Below, in pieces: positions 1 through 11,496 of a stretch of DNA of 64,000 nt. Position 1 is the stretch's first letter. Each line of letters begins with the position of its first letter. This DNA comes from Brachypterus glaber (Eukaryota > Arthropoda > Insecta > Coleoptera > Kateretidae). The notes beneath the pieces were generated by a model. The model did no database searches. It had not been told where the DNA came from and saw only the letters and a program-made list of their open reading frames with translations. The position numbers and the translations under genes are program-made. The stretch spans positions 23,264,945 through 23,328,944 of the forward strand of contig OY294049.1 of assembly GCA_958510825.1 (NCBI GenBank), read 5' to 3'.

Positions 1-239
1 AAGTTTAAAGATATAAAAGTCATAGTTATTTGACATATTTGTGCAACAAATCGGAAACTCTTTATGCTAAAACTTGGTATGAAAACGTGGCAGGTGAGTA
101 AATTAGCTAGGTCAACCTTTTTTATGTTAATTGGGGGTGAAGAGGGGGGAAAATCAGTATTTTCTGAAATATTTAGTTAATTAAGTAAAACCATGTTTCA
201 CTTAAGCGAAGTAGTACTAATAAAAAAAATGTATTTGCA

Positions 240-902
240 ATTTAGAATTCTTAAATAAGACAACTTAAACTATCTTTAAGCATATATTTGATACTTTTAT
301 CTCTTAAAGTTTGAGCAGGGGGGCATGGGGGGAAACTTTTTTAAATGGAAAGGGGGGTCGTGTGATACATCATTTTAAAGCTTTTAAAATTCTCTATATA
401 ACCATACATTTTTAAAATTTTTAAACATGTTTTTTAAGGTTTTGATTTTTCAGTTTTTTGTGCTAAAAAAATAAATTTTTAAGTTTTTTTTTGTTAATTT
501 TTATTTATGTCAACTAAAATTAGTTTAAAAGTATAATTTACTTTTTTTTATTATGAAATTATGCATTTTAAAAAATTGTTTGGATTTTTTAGAGAAATTT
601 TGACAAAAATACCCATTTTCAACCCTATTTTAAACCCAAAAAAAAATGTTTTAAAAAAATAAAAAATATACAGTTAAATGGAGAATTTTATAAGCTTTAA
701 AATGATGTATCACACGACCCACCTTTCCATTTAAAAAAATGTCGCCCCATGCCCCCCTGCCCACATTTTAAGAGCTAAAAGTATCAAATATATGCTTAAA
801 GATAGTTTAAGTTGTCTTATTTAAGAGTTCTAAATTTGAAGTCGATATCTAAACTCGTTCAAAAGTTAAGAGGGGTGGGGTGACTTTTGGATCGCTGTGT
901 AT
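240..902. mobile_element. Palindromic MITE, GCGGTCC-end family, left end truncated
   Basis: The two halves are long imperfect inverted repeats. The left arm (about 243-480) carries a G-rich block followed by TCGTGTGATACAT, and the right arm (about 660-902) carries its reverse complement. The right end reads TTTTGGATCGCTGTGTA, the terminus of the intact copy at 23991-24641. The first ~50 bases expected at the left end are missing. There is no coding capacity, so this is a non-autonomous fold-back element. Bases 1-239 show nothing recognisable. Confidence 0.8.
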
Positions 903-983
903 AATAAAAACAACAGCCAAGGGCAATTGTAAGTATGTAATAATTTTCATTTTTAGCTCTTTTTATCTGCCTACTTTACTGGG

Positions 984-1202
984 TTACACTGTGAATTCGT
1001 TATCGTAGGAAATACTAAACGTTTTTGCCTATTTTGAACCCCAGGCACCATTTTTTATTAATTACAAGTTGTTACAGTAAAACATAAAAGAACAACGTTA
1101 TGCTTTACTGTAATAATTTGTAATTAATAACAAATGTTGGCTGGGGTTTCAAATATGCAAAAATGTTTAGTATTTACTACGGTAACGAGTTTTCAGTGAA
1201 CG
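984..1202. mobile_element. Fold-back hairpin MITE of about 220 bp
   Basis: Two arms of about 95 bp are inverted copies (984-1079 and 1105-1202). Both contain AATACTAAACRTTTTTGC and TATTAATTACAA, around a short loop. A fragment of the same end (AAATACTGAACGTTTTTGC) recurs at 63570-63589, so this is a dispersed family. Confidence 0.75.
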
Positions 1203-2060
1203 TTTGTATCATGCCCAGCAATATTCTGCCAGCATACGCATTTTTGCATTTTGTTTTTATATCTTATAAACTGACTTAAGAACCTTGGTAAATGCCACAA
1301 ATGCTTGCTCCAATGCCAGAGTTTTGGGAAAAAACACTACGTGAGTTCGATTCTCACCTGCGGTAAAAGCCTTTTTCAGTTAATAAATAATTGAAATTTG
1401 GCGAAGAACAGAATCTTAAGTCGCAATAACACACAACAAATTTTCATGGTCTATTCAATGATATTTTTACGAAAGGTTTTGTTTTTAAAATCTCAAAATT
1501 TTTAAGTATTAGGCCTCTTTATTGCATTAGCCGTTTTGTTAAAATTATATTGGACACTACATTCGTAATCAGTAACTTTAAAAATCCATGTATACTAATT
1601 TTAAAATAAAATAGAGTTTGTTTGTGATTTTTTCCAACATTTTTGTAGATTTTCCGCCTTTGTGCGTCGGTTACACATTGTACCTAAAGCATATAAACCG
1701 ATAAATGTGGCACCAACGCAGGTACGTCATTTGGAGGCTTAATGTGGGCGGGTGGCCGATCGGCAAGGCGGAGTAGAACGTGTTCACTTGGCATTGTGCT
1801 AGAGCTCTCGAACACTGTAGTCAAGTACACTTTCTCTATCTAATCAAAAATTAAACGCATTGTATAAAACCATTTTTATTAAAAATTATATATTTAGCTG
1901 CTTTTGGAAGTAAACATTTCTGTTGTTACGTGCTAGAGCAGAAAATGTAATAGAGGAATAAAACCAAAATGCGCTTTGTAACAAACATGAGAAAGCTCTG
2001 CATTTTATCGGACTATATTAGTAGAAACGAAAAAAAATATGTCAAGGGTCCTTTCGAATA
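1203..2060. other. Unannotated AT-rich stretch
   Basis: I see no gene or repeat structure here. Two tRNA-promoter-like strings occur, a B-box-like one at about 1348-1362 and an A-box-like one at about 1751-1770. They are in the wrong order and too far apart to form one tRNA or SINE head. Confidence 0.5.
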
Positions 2061-2158
2061 AAAAAATATATATACAGGGTGTTTACTAAATACGGTACGT
2101 TACTTCAGGGTGTAATGCCTTACCCAAAAATAAGAAAAAAAGTTCCTATAAACGTATT

Positions 2159-2293
2159 TGACTCAAATAAAATTTGTTACGCACAACCAAATAATTTAAT
2201 TGGCCATATCCAAATAAAAAAGATAATTTAGATTTATTTGGATATGGCCAATTAAATTATTTTGTTGTGAGTAATAAATTTTATTTGAGTTCA
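2159..2293. mobile_element. Hairpin MITE, 135 bp
   Basis: This is a near-perfect palindrome. Both arms carry ACTCAAATAAAATTT and TTGGCCATATCCAAATAAA, around a loop of about 12 bases near 2220-2232. It interrupts another repeat that begins with TACAGGGTGTTTAC at about 2072. A partial single arm of the same family lies at 2350-2425. Confidence 0.85.
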
Positions 2294-2424
2294 TGTAAAT
2301 AAATATTTTAATTTCAAAATCATTTATTAATGGGAACAAAATAGCTTATTTGACAGAAATAAAATTTATTTGTCACTACCAAATAATTCAACTGGCCATA
2401 TCCAATAAAATATTTTGTACACAC

Positions 2425-2820
2425 AAATAAACTGTTTTATCAGTGTAGCTCCCTTAGGATAGATTTGCGGAAGTACCTGTGTATGAAGTTTTTTCTTAGT
2501 TTTGGATGTACGTTTACCCTGCGTTATTAAAATTTTGGTTTTCAACATTTTATTATTTCATTTTTCGTATTCGATACGTGAAGTTTCACGTTCAAATCAA
2601 TTTTTTTTGAAAACGGTTTTTCCTACGGTGTTACAACAAGAGTACCTTTTTTATGTATCTTTACCTGAGGAATATTATTCTGATAATAATTCCAGAAAAA
2701 AGTTTCACAGAAAAAAGTTTGGGCGAAAAAGTGATAAGGCCTCCTCATTTTGGACGTCGGTTAAAGTAAGTACATGCAAATACCATTGGCTGATATGCCT
2801 TTTAAGACATATAGGGCATT
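2425..2820 (+). mobile_element. Partial copy of the CACGGTG-end MITE family
   Basis: The sequence matches the interior of the intact elements at 4346-5530 and 7117-8589. Shared blocks are TTGGTTTTCAACATTTTA, TACAACAAGAGTACC and AAAAAGTTTGGG. The short reading frames across it are shared with the other copies and are decayed repeat, not genes. Neither terminus is present. Confidence 0.7.
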
Positions 2821-2879
2821 GATAGCATTGATTATACATATATAATAGGAACCTATATTGGGTGTTACAAGGAAGCAGG

Positions 2880-3250
2880 TAAAGACCGTTCTCGATGAGT
2901 GGGCTTATTTCAAGCTAAATGAGCAATGGAGGGCGGTCGACGGTTGCCGACAAGCTAAGGACTTCCTGGTTGGCCCAAGCAAATCAAAAACCGACTGATT
3001 GCTGGAAAAAGGAAGGAATGCACTCAGATCACTTGTAGGGGTCCTCACGGGCCACTGCAAGCTAAGGAAGCACCTGGCAACAATGCGGATTCTATGCCCA
3101 GAGTGCGGAGAGGATCAAACATCCTCTCATTACTTAGCCGAGTGTGTCAGATACGACAGGATCAGGTTGCAAATCTTGGAAACTCAAAGACTCAACCAAG
3201 AGGAACTAAAAGATGTTTTCGAGTTACTAGCGTATAATAATTGCTATTAA
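2880..3250 (+). pseudogene. 3' end of a non-LTR (LINE) retrotransposon ORF2, RNase H-side tail
   Basis: An open frame from about 2880 is broken by one TGA at 2996-2998 and resumes to a TAA at 3248-3250. The protein matches the tail of Jockey/R1-type LINE ORF2 proteins: EW-FK-EQW, then CRQAKDFLVGP (end of the RNase H domain), then LVGVLTGHC followed by a zinc-knuckle-like LCPECGEDQTSSHYLAEC and a short C-terminus. Only about 120 of the usual ~900 or more residues remain, as expected for a 5'-truncated LINE copy. G+C is clearly higher than in the flanks. The RNase H-tail assignment comes from motif recall. The clade is not resolved. Confidence 0.8.
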
Positions 3251-3498
3251 TAAATGAGGGTGAATTTTACGACACGAACCGATAGGCGAATCTGGCGAAA
3301 CAAATCTTTTTAACTATAGCTTTTGTTTTCGAGTTATAATAATTGCTATTAATAAATGAGGGTGAATTTTACGACACGAGCCGATAGGCGAATCTGGCGA
3401 AACAAATCTTTTTAACTATAGCTTTTGTTTTCGAGTTATAATAATTGCTATTAAGAAATGAGGGTGAATTTTACGACACGAGCCGATAGCCGAGTGGC
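3215..3498 (+). repeat. Tandem repeat of ~102 bp at the LINE 3' end, nearly 3 copies
   Basis: The string GTTTTCGAGTTA recurs at 3215, 3325 and 3427. Each copy is followed by ATAATTGCTATTAATAAATG and TTTTACGACACGA. The first copy includes the last coding triplets and stop of the LINE ORF, so the repeat unit starts inside the coding region. The third copy is cut off after CCGATAGCC. Confidence 0.85.
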
Positions 3499-4225
3499 GT
3501 AATAACCAGAATGATTCTAGCTATTATACGCAAGTAGAATACCATACTTTATCCGTATCAAAGTTTAAACGGTTTATTTTCTCAGACCCGTGGTTTATGG
3601 GCATATTAATCACGGCCGTGGATAAATGTGTATTATATAACGGTATTTAGTTTAATTCTATTCCATAGTGTTTCCGAGTTATTTTTTTTCATGGAATTTA
3701 TATTACTTTTTTTAGATACGTGTGGAAAGCTTTAACGTGTTTTTTCAAACCAAAAATCGAAATAAAAAATTTGTAAATTTTAAAACTTTCTTACCGTATT
3801 TTATTGAAATAGTTTTGTTTAGTTTGCCGTGATCTTATTTATCTATATAATACATAGAAATATTATGTATATGTAACAACCAGCATTGGCTCCCTTTCTT
3901 CAAAATGAAAATAGATTTTTCCTTAATATTCTGATCACACGAAAAGAAACATTTTTATTTTAAAATAACATTCTTATCCTTTTTAAGCTTAAGAATATAT
4001 TTTTGGTCCATTGTTGAGAATCTTCTGCGAAGGAGTACCTCTACTTATGTGTGTGTGTGTTGTGTGATTTAAATATGCTTTTGACGCGGGATCCTTTGGC
4101 ATTGTCCAGGCACTCTAATCCCTGTGATCTTTGCAAGGATTGTGCTGCATATATCCATCCCAAAAGATGTGTGTTGAGCGGAATCGCTAACTTTTCTGTT
4201 TGTGAAGGGATCGTTACAGTAAAAT
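3499..4225. other. Unannotated stretch with a short Cys-rich frame
   Basis: I recognise nothing here. A 75-residue plus-strand frame (4051-4278) holds several Cys residues, but it runs into the repeat end at 4226 and has no conserved pattern I know. There is a short TG run near 4048-4062. Confidence 0.4.
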
Positions 4226-4326
4226 ACTGTGCCGTCCAAAAGTCACTCCCCCCTCTTTTGAACCAGTTGAAATATTGACTTCATGTAGAATCACCTCTAA
4301 AATTTTGGCATGCCAGTTACCCTGTA
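4226..4326. repeat. Junction of two MITE ends
   Basis: Bases 4226-4282 match the terminus of the GCGGTCC family (compare 23991 onward). Bases 4283-4326 match the right end of the element family at 37812-40557 and 48732-49466 (GTAGAATCACCTCT, then TTGGCATGCCAGTTACCCTGTA). Two unrelated ends are fused. Confidence 0.7.
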
Positions 4327-4345
4327 TTTTATTGTGTTTTTGATA

Positions 4346-5530
4346 TACACGGTGTATTTGAAATAGGGTCGGAAATTTTAACTGATGATTCTACACCATA
4401 AAATATGACAAAAAGTTCCCATAAACATATGTCTAAAAATGCGTCATAAGGGAGCTACGCCCCTTTGAAAGTGGCTAAAAAAATCGGTTTTTATTTAATA
4501 ACTCAGGAACCCTTTGAGATTTATCAACGAGGTTTTGCACGTCAACTAATCCTACCAAGGCCCGTTTTTATGTGTTATTTTCATGTACTTATTTCAACCA
4601 GGGGTGTGCGAAACGGGGGTGGGGGGGCTTATCAGTTTTTTGTCCCAAACTTTTTTCTGTGTAACTTTTTTGCAATTTTAATTTTGAAATATGATTCCTC
4701 AGGTCAAAATACATAAAAAGGTACTCCTGTTATAATACTGTAGGATTAACCGTTTTCGAGAAAAATTCATTTGAAGGTGAAATTCCACGGTTCGAGAACG
4801 AAAAATTAAATACTAAAATGTTGAAAACCAAAATTTTAATGATGCAGTGTTATTCTACATCAAAAACTAAGAAAAAAAGTTTCCATACATGTAGGTCGAA
4901 AAAACGATTTTAAAGCTACCATAGCGCTTTAAAAATGGTGCATATTTAGGAGACCATAGCTCCATTAGGATTGATTTTTGGAAGTACCTGTATATGAGGT
5001 TTTTTTCTTAGTTTTTAATGTACATTCGCCCTGCATCATTAAAATTTTGGTTTTCAACATTTTAGTATTTAATTTTTCGTCCTCGAACCGTGGAATTTTA
5101 CCTTCAAATGAATTTTCCTCGAAAACGGTTAATCCTACAGTATTACAACAAGAGTACCTTTTTTATGTATTTGGACCTGAGGAATCATATTTTAATAATA
5201 AAATTGCAAAAAAGTTACACAGAAAAAAGTTTGGGACAAAAAACTGATAAGCCCTCCCCGTTTCGCACACCCCTGGTTGAAATAAGTACATGAAAATAAC
5301 ACATAAAAACGGGCCTTAGTAGGATTAGTTGACGTGCAAAACCTTGTTGATATATCTCAAAGGGTTCCTGAGTTATTAAATAAAAACCGATTTTTTTAGC
5401 CACTTTCAAAGGGGCGTAGCTCCCTTATGACGCGTTTTTAGACATATATGTTTATAGGAACTTTTTGTCATATTTTATGATGTAGAATCATCAGTTAAAA
5501 TTTCCGACCCTATTTCAAATACACCGTGTA
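4346..5530. mobile_element. Palindromic TIR element, CACGGTG family, 1,185 bp
   Basis: It begins TACACGGTGTATTTGAAATA and ends with the reverse complement. Both halves carry the same blocks inverted: GGGAGCTACGCCCCTTT on the left and AAAGGGGCGTAGCTCCC on the right. The centre is near 4925. The TA ends fit a Tc1/mariner-type TA target, which is inferred. Reading frames in both arms mirror each other, so none is a gene. Confidence 0.85.
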
Positions 5531-6212
5531 TATGCCATTATTCACAATATAGGTCAATAATGGCGAATATGTTTATTTTAAATAGAAGCTCAGCAAAACC
5601 CAAGTTTGATACTTAATTAGAAGGTAAACACATAAATACCCATTTATATTAATAATTTAATTCAGATTTTACCTCCACAATAGCCTGCTTTAACGGGGAC
5701 CTGTGGTAATTTTTGTAAATTTCGGAGGTTATTCATTGAGAAACACTTTGTTTTATTTGTTTCTGATTCATTTATGTTTTGTTTTTTACTTTTATATTTT
5801 TAAATATAAAAGTACTGAAATACACCTTTTTTTTTCAATTTTTCGGTTATTATCACTTTTTAAAGTTTCTTATTTCGAAGAACGAAAATTAAAAAATATA
5901 TATACAGTATGTCCCCGGATGGAGTTACAAAGTGGAACTTATTTTTTATTTTTGATATCTCAAAAAAAGTCACTCTTGATAACTTGCCCTGCTTGATTTA
6001 AACTCTCAAAACACTAAGCACTTTTTGTATAACTATTACGGTTCATGAGATAGTGTTTTTTTTCTTTAAAATGGCGACTTCAAAAATTTTTCATTTTTTT
6101 ATTTTTGATATCTCGTACGGTTCATGAGATAATGATAAATTTTAGAGTCGCCATTTTGAAGAAAAATACCATTACCTCATGAACCGTAGGAGTTAAAATT
6201 TAAAGTCGCCAT
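5531..6212. other. AT-rich stretch with a fragment of another TIR element
   Basis: Bases 5531-5890 show nothing recognisable. From about 5904 a repeat starts with TACAGTATGTCCCCGGATGG and contains a small inverted repeat: CGGTTCATGAGATA near 6041 and 6118, and TCATGAACCGTA near 6178. A 97-residue frame at 5703-5996 has no recognisable features. Confidence 0.5.
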
Positions 6213-6800
6213 TTGGAAAAATCAAGTTCGAATCAAAAAGCTTGGAAGAAAAAAAAATTAGCGTTCGATTCGATTGGTTTTGGGCTCAAATTGTTTTCGA
6301 GGTCGCTGATCACAAATCCAAAGTCAGATTTAAAAAATTCAAGATGGCGGATCCAATATGGCGGTCCCAATTTTCAAAAATCAACCGGTTTAGGCCAAAT
6401 TTCGTTAACGGGGGTTTTTAAGGTCGCTCATCGCGAATCCGAAGTCAGATTTGCAAAATTCAAGATGGCGGACCAAAACCAAAACCATGACATGGTTTAA
6501 TTTTCAAAAATTTGGTCGGCCATCTTGAATTTTGCAAATCTGACTTCGTATTTGTAATCAGCGACCTTTAAAACCACCACACACCAAATTTGGCATTAAT
6601 CGGATGTTTTTTTTTTAATTTCGACCATTTCGAGGTTTTAGCTGCCATCTTGGATCCGACATGTTGCATTTCTTCAATCTACCTTACAAACTTTTTGGGG
6701 ACGTCAAATACCAATAATTTGAGCCGAAAACTAATCGAATCGAATGCCAATTCGAACTCTCGATTTTTCTCTGGTTTCCAGCCGCCGTTATAAGCCGCCA
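6213..6800. mobile_element. Fold-back element with AAGATGGCGGA motifs
   Basis: The arms 6213-6490 and 6505-6800 are imperfect inverted copies. Shared strings include GCAAAATTCAAGATGGC, GACTTCG near AAGTCAGATTT, and CGATTCGATT in each arm. The centre is near 6497. Frames of 95 and 67 residues on the two halves are repeat-derived. Confidence 0.8.
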
Positions 6801-7116
6801 TTTTGAAATTTTTTAAAACGCTACACGACCCATAAATGGGGATCAATAAGGAACATTTTAAGGCCAAGGTCAAATCCATCAACAGGAATTTTGGGCGGAC
6901 CTTTGTTCCCTTCGATAAGGAACGCCCCACAAACATTTGACACACAGAGTGGGTTTCTTTGTGTAGAGTCAGATATACTAATAAAAAAAATAATTTTTGC
7001 ACAAAGCTATTCTTCTGTACATATTTCGTATGTGCGGATGAGCGTATGACGTCCGAAAATAGGATTATAATGAAAATGACAATGACTGTTTTTATGGATT
7101 CTAATAGAAAAAGATA

Positions 7117-8589
7117 TACACGGTGTATTTGAAATAGGCTCCGAAAGGGGTGATTCTACGTCATAAAATATGACAAAAAGTTTCTCTAAACATGTCTAAA
7201 AATGCGTCCTAAGGGAGCTACGCGCCTTTGACAGTGGCTAAAAAATTCGGTTTTTATTTAATAACTCAGGAACCCTTTGATGTATAGTAACAAGGTTTTC
7301 CACGTAAACTAATCCTAATAAGGCCCATCTTTGTATGTTATTTTAATTTACTTATTTTAACCAGGGGTGTGCGAAACAGGGGGGCCTTATCAGTTTTTTT
7401 GTCCCAAACTTACCAAACCTATGATTCCTCAGGTCAAAATACATAAAAAGGTACTCTTGTTGTAATACTGTAGTCCAAACCGTTTTCGAGAAAACATAAT
7501 TTGAAGGTGAAAATTCAAGGTTCGAGGACGAAAAATTAAATACTAAAATGTAGAAAACCAAAATTTCAATAATGCCGGGTGAATTTACATTAAAAACTAA
7601 GAAAAAAACTTATATACAGGTACTTCCAAAAAACAATCCTAAGGGATTTATGGTCTCTTCAAAATTCACCATTATTAAAGGACCATAGTAGCTTTAAAAG
7701 CGATTTTTCGACCTACATTTATAGAAACCTTTTTTCTTAGTTTTTGATATAGAATAACCCTGCATGATTGAAATTTTGGTTTTCAACATTTTAGTATTTA
7801 ATTGTTCGTCCTTAACCCTTTGTTGCCTGACTAATCAAAAATACGATTATTTCACAATTTTTTTTGCTCCAAGTGATTAGAGTATGCATTAATTTTTTGG
7901 GTTTTTTTTGGAAAAGCTTTCCAAAAAGTTTTGAGGTGAGTACGTTGAAGAAAGTGGGCGAATTAAAGCAGTCGGTCCATCCCCTTAAAAAAAACAAGTC
8001 TTTTTGTATGTTTATGAACGTCCCAACAGGTGAATAATAACGCTTTACTTACCAAAAACTTCACACAAGTAAATAAAAAATATATATACAAAAAAAAAAC
8101 AAACCAACTCACTATAAAAACGCCAACTGTCACTGCACGACTCTATAAAAATCATGATATTGTGTTGTATAGTGTTTCCCTCTTGCTGTGAATAGGTTAT
8201 ATCAACTATTTAAAGAGGACTTGATAGTACCGGTAGACTATAAGAAGCTTTCAAGGTAATAGGGAATTTATATGATTTAACAAAAAACCGGTACTTCAAA
8301 GTACCGTCCGTCAACAAAGGATTAAACCGTGAAATTTCACTTTCAAATTAATTTTTCCCAAAAAGGACTACTACAGTGTTACAACAAGAGTGTCTTTTTT
8401 ATGTATTATGACCTGAGGAATCATATTCCAGAAATAAAATTACAAACTGGTCACACAGAAAAAATTTTGGGACCAAAAACTGATAACCCCCACCCGTTTC
8501 GCACAACCCTGGTACATGAAAATAGCATACGAAGATGGACCTTTTTAAGATTCGAAACATTTCGGACCCTATTTCAAATACACCGTGTA
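7117..8589. mobile_element. CACGGTG-family palindromic element interrupted by a TTAA insertion
   Basis: The termini match the copy at 4346-5530: TACACGGTGTATTTGAAATA on the left and its complement ending at 8589. The left half carries GTGCGAAACAGG and AAGGTACTCTTGTTG, and the right half carries their inverse. The 1,473 bp include the inserted element at 7816-8321, so the resident element is about 960 bp. Confidence 0.85.
7816..8321. mobile_element. piggyBac-like MITE flanked by TTAA
   Basis: The left junction is TTAA (7812-7815) followed by CCCTTTGTTGCC. The right junction is CAACAAAGGA followed by TTAA (8322-8325). A TTAA target site and CCCTTTG-type ends are characteristic of piggyBac-superfamily elements. 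Removing one TTAA and the insert restores the host-element sequence that reads straight through elsewhere (for example 5085-5098, TCGAACCGTGGAAT). The interior has no transposase frame. It contains a small palindrome, CGGTACTTCAAAGTACCG (8289-8306). Confidence 0.8.
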
Positions 8590-9160
8590 GTGTATACACA
8601 ATGTGTATTACAAATAAAAACTACATACATACCTAGGGTTTATCAAAAAACACTTTTTTTTAAGTTTTCGGAGGTATGGGCATTCTCCCGGTAAAATGCA
8701 AGTCCCTATGGACCTGCCAGGAAGTTTCTCGTATTTTGGTACATCTACTTAGGTGTCCCCAATCAAAAATAGTTTTAGGTATCAGATTGACAAGAGGTTG
8801 TCTGAAAATTAAAAAATCGTTTAGATCAAAATCACCCCCGTTCTTATTCGAGAAAATGGGGTTTAACAAAGCTCAAAGGGGCCTAAATTTAGTTTTCTAG
8901 GGATTTCATGAACACGGTTACCTCTACGAAAAAAACTGTTCTATTACAAAACTGTCAATCTGTGAAAAGAGTTTTTGGCGTCAGTCACCTAAAACTTTTG
9001 TTTTGTGTAGAAATGCAAAGTTAACAAATGAACATTTTATTTACTACCAAAGTTAAAACTTTTTACAGCGGTGCATAGAGGTTTGTTTCTAAAAATGCAA
9101 ATTGAAAATGCATCTTAGCACAGAATAATAAATAAAGGAATTAAAGCTAGGTTTAAACAA
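8590..9160. other. Unannotated stretch
   Basis: Frames of about 70 residues on each strand (8660-8900) overlap one another and have no recognisable features. I see no repeat structure. Confidence 0.4.
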
Positions 9161-9169
9161 GTGCGACTA

Positions 9170-9480
9170 GATTCGTACATTATGGGTTTCCTACCTGGCT
9201 TTTTTGTTTTTAATTTCCCCAAGTCTTGCGTTAGTAAAAAAAATCGAAAAATTTTTATTGCTTTCTTTACGTTTCTGGGCGTTTTATATCCAAAAAATAT
9301 GATTTCCGTAAAAAAAAAATCTGTCTGTCGGTCGGTGGGTCTGTCTGTTCGGGAAATTTGTGACCACTATAACTGAAGAACGCTTCGGGCTAAAGACTTC
9401 AAATTTGGACCATAAGTTGATTATACAAGGTTCTAGGCTGAGATTGTTTTTGGTAAAAATCGGATTGGGGTAAGGAGGTA
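9170..9480 (+). repeat. Copy of the CTGTCGGTCGG dispersed repeat
   Basis: The string CTGTCTGTCGGTCGG is followed by CGGGAAATTTGTGACCACTATAACT. Related copies lie at 13490-13640 (minus), 14935-15100, 37330-37475 and 61430-61560. More diverged forms lie at 23830-23880, 33810-33890 and 52165-52260. It looks like an old dispersed repeat. Its class is unknown. Confidence 0.6.
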
Positions 9481-9846
9481 AAATGGGGTAAAAACTATTG
9501 TTTTCAAAAACATTTTTTTTTTATTTATTTTTCGTTTTACGAAAAAAGAAACTTTATTTGAAATTTTTTTTTTTTTTTTGGAAAAATTGGCTTGCAGCAG
9601 TATTTTTCGTGCCTGTATCTCCAAGACTTTTAGTCGTAGCTCAAAAATGCATATTATGCATTTTTATGACTTTTTTTGGTTTCATTTTTATTCTCATTCC
9701 TTAAAAGTTTATTTATTTTAATATCCATATCCTTATTTTTTTCAGAATTTTAACTTTCAGTTTTAGAAATAGAGGGGGACACAAAAAATTATTTTTTTTA
9801 AATTTCAGTCAACAAAATTTTCATTTTTTTTATTCCCAACTCGATA

Positions 9847-11375
9847 GGCACCTAGGCTTTTCTAATTGTTTTTCAAAATTAAATTTTTGAATTTTTAACA
9901 AAAATACTGCTGTCAACAAAATAATACTTTTCCCTATATACCTAGGTTCATTAAAATCAAAAACGAAAAAAATAAAAAAAATCAAAAAAAAAAAAATAAA
10001 AAAAATTTTTTCAACAAAATTTTTTTCATAAATAATAACTTTTTATATTATATTTATTATTATATCTAAAATATATATTGAAGTTCAAGTACGTAATATG
10101 TACGTGTTATAATAAATTAGAAAAACAAACGTAAAAAAAACGATCGATCCGAACGATTTTTTTTATTATGTATTTGCCTAAATTACTTGTTATGGTGGTG
10201 TGTTAATTTATGAAAAAAAGTTATGGGGGGTTAAACTTTTTTAAAAAACAAAAAATATATTATTTTTATTTTTTTTTATTTTTTCGTTTTTCGCAAAGAA
10301 AATAAAAAAAATAAAAGTTTTTTTTATTATTTTTTTATTTATTTTTTTTAGGCACCTAGGCTTTTCTAATTGTTTTTCAAAATTAAATTTTTGAATTTTT
10401 GACAAAAATACTGCTGTCAACAAAATAATACTTTTCCCTATATACCTAGGTTCATTAAAATTAAAAACGAAAAAAATAAAAAAAAATCAAAAAAAAAAAA
10501 AATCAAAAAAAAAAAAATTAAAAAATTTTTTTCAACAATTTTTTTTTCATAAATAACTTTTTATATTATATTTATTATTATATCTAAAATATATATTGAA
10601 GTTCAAGTACGTAATATGTACGTGTTATAATAAATTAGAAAAACAAACGTAAAAAAAACGATCGATCCGAACGATTTTTTTTATTATGTATTTGCCTAAA
10701 TTACTTCTTATGGTGTGTTAATTTATGAAAAAAAGTTATGGGGGGTTAAACTTTTTTAAAAAACAAAAAATATATTATTTTTAATTTTTTTTTAATTTTT
10801 TCGTTTTTCGCAAAGAAAATAAAAAAAAATAAAAGTTTTTTTTATTATTTTTTTATTTATTTTTTTTAGGCACCTAGGCTTTTCTAATTGTTTTTCAAAA
10901 TTAAATTTTTGAATTTTTGACAAAAATACTGCTGTCAACAAAATAATACTTTTCCCTATATACCTAGGTTCATTAAAATCAAAAACGAAAAAAATAAAAA
11001 AAAATCAAAAAAAAAAAAAAAAAAAATTAAAAAATTTTTTTCAACAATTTTTTTTTTCATAAATAACTTTTTATATTATATTTATTATTATATCTAAAAT
11101 ATATATTGAAGTTCAAGTACGTAATATGTACGTGTTATAATAAATTAGAAAAACAAACGTAAAAAAAACGATCGATCCGAACGATTTTTTTTATTATGTA
11201 TTTGCCTAAATTACTTCTTATGGTGTGTTAATTTATGAAAAAAAGTTATGGGGGGTTAAACTTTTTTAAAAAACAAAAAATATATTATTTTTATTTTTTT
11301 TTTATTTTTTCGTTTTTCGCAAAGAAAATAAAAAAATAAAAGTTTTTTTTATTATTTTTTTATTTATTTTTTTTT
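9847..11375. repeat. Three tandem ~510-bp units
   Basis: Units start at 9847, 10351 and 10869, each with GGCACCTAGGCTTTTCTAA. Each then runs through TACTGCTGTCAACAAAATAA, GTACGTAATATGTACGTG and ACGATCGATCCGAACGAT, and ends in long A and T runs. Spacing is 504 and 518 bp, differing mainly in homopolymer lengths, which suggests recent amplification. Confidence 0.9.
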
Positions 11376-11496
11376 TGAATTTTTTTTATACTTTTATTTT
11401 TTTTGCGTTTTTCAAAAAAAGTTGTTGTTTTTTGAAAATTTATTTTTTTTTTATTTTTCGTTTTTCGCTAAAAGAAAAAGAAGTTGAAAATTTTTA

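Noticed and set aside
1300..1375. tRNA-like T-arm (GTGAG-TTCGATT-CTCAC)
   Set aside because: No matching acceptor, D-arm or A-box lies upstream at the right distance.
1745..1830. A-box-like GGTGGCCGATCGGCAAGGCG
   Set aside because: It resembles tRNA-Leu/Ser D-arms but no B-box or acceptor pairing follows.
4051..4278. 75-residue Cys-rich frame
   Set aside because: It ends inside a MITE terminus. The Cys spacing fits no motif I know.
6213..7002. Frames of 95, 67 and 107 residues
   Set aside because: They mirror each other across the fold-back element at 6213-6800 or run into its flank.
9170..9410. Possible single-copy gene with a signal-like hydrophobic stretch (71 residues)
   Set aside because: The segment is part of a dispersed repeat present at several other places.
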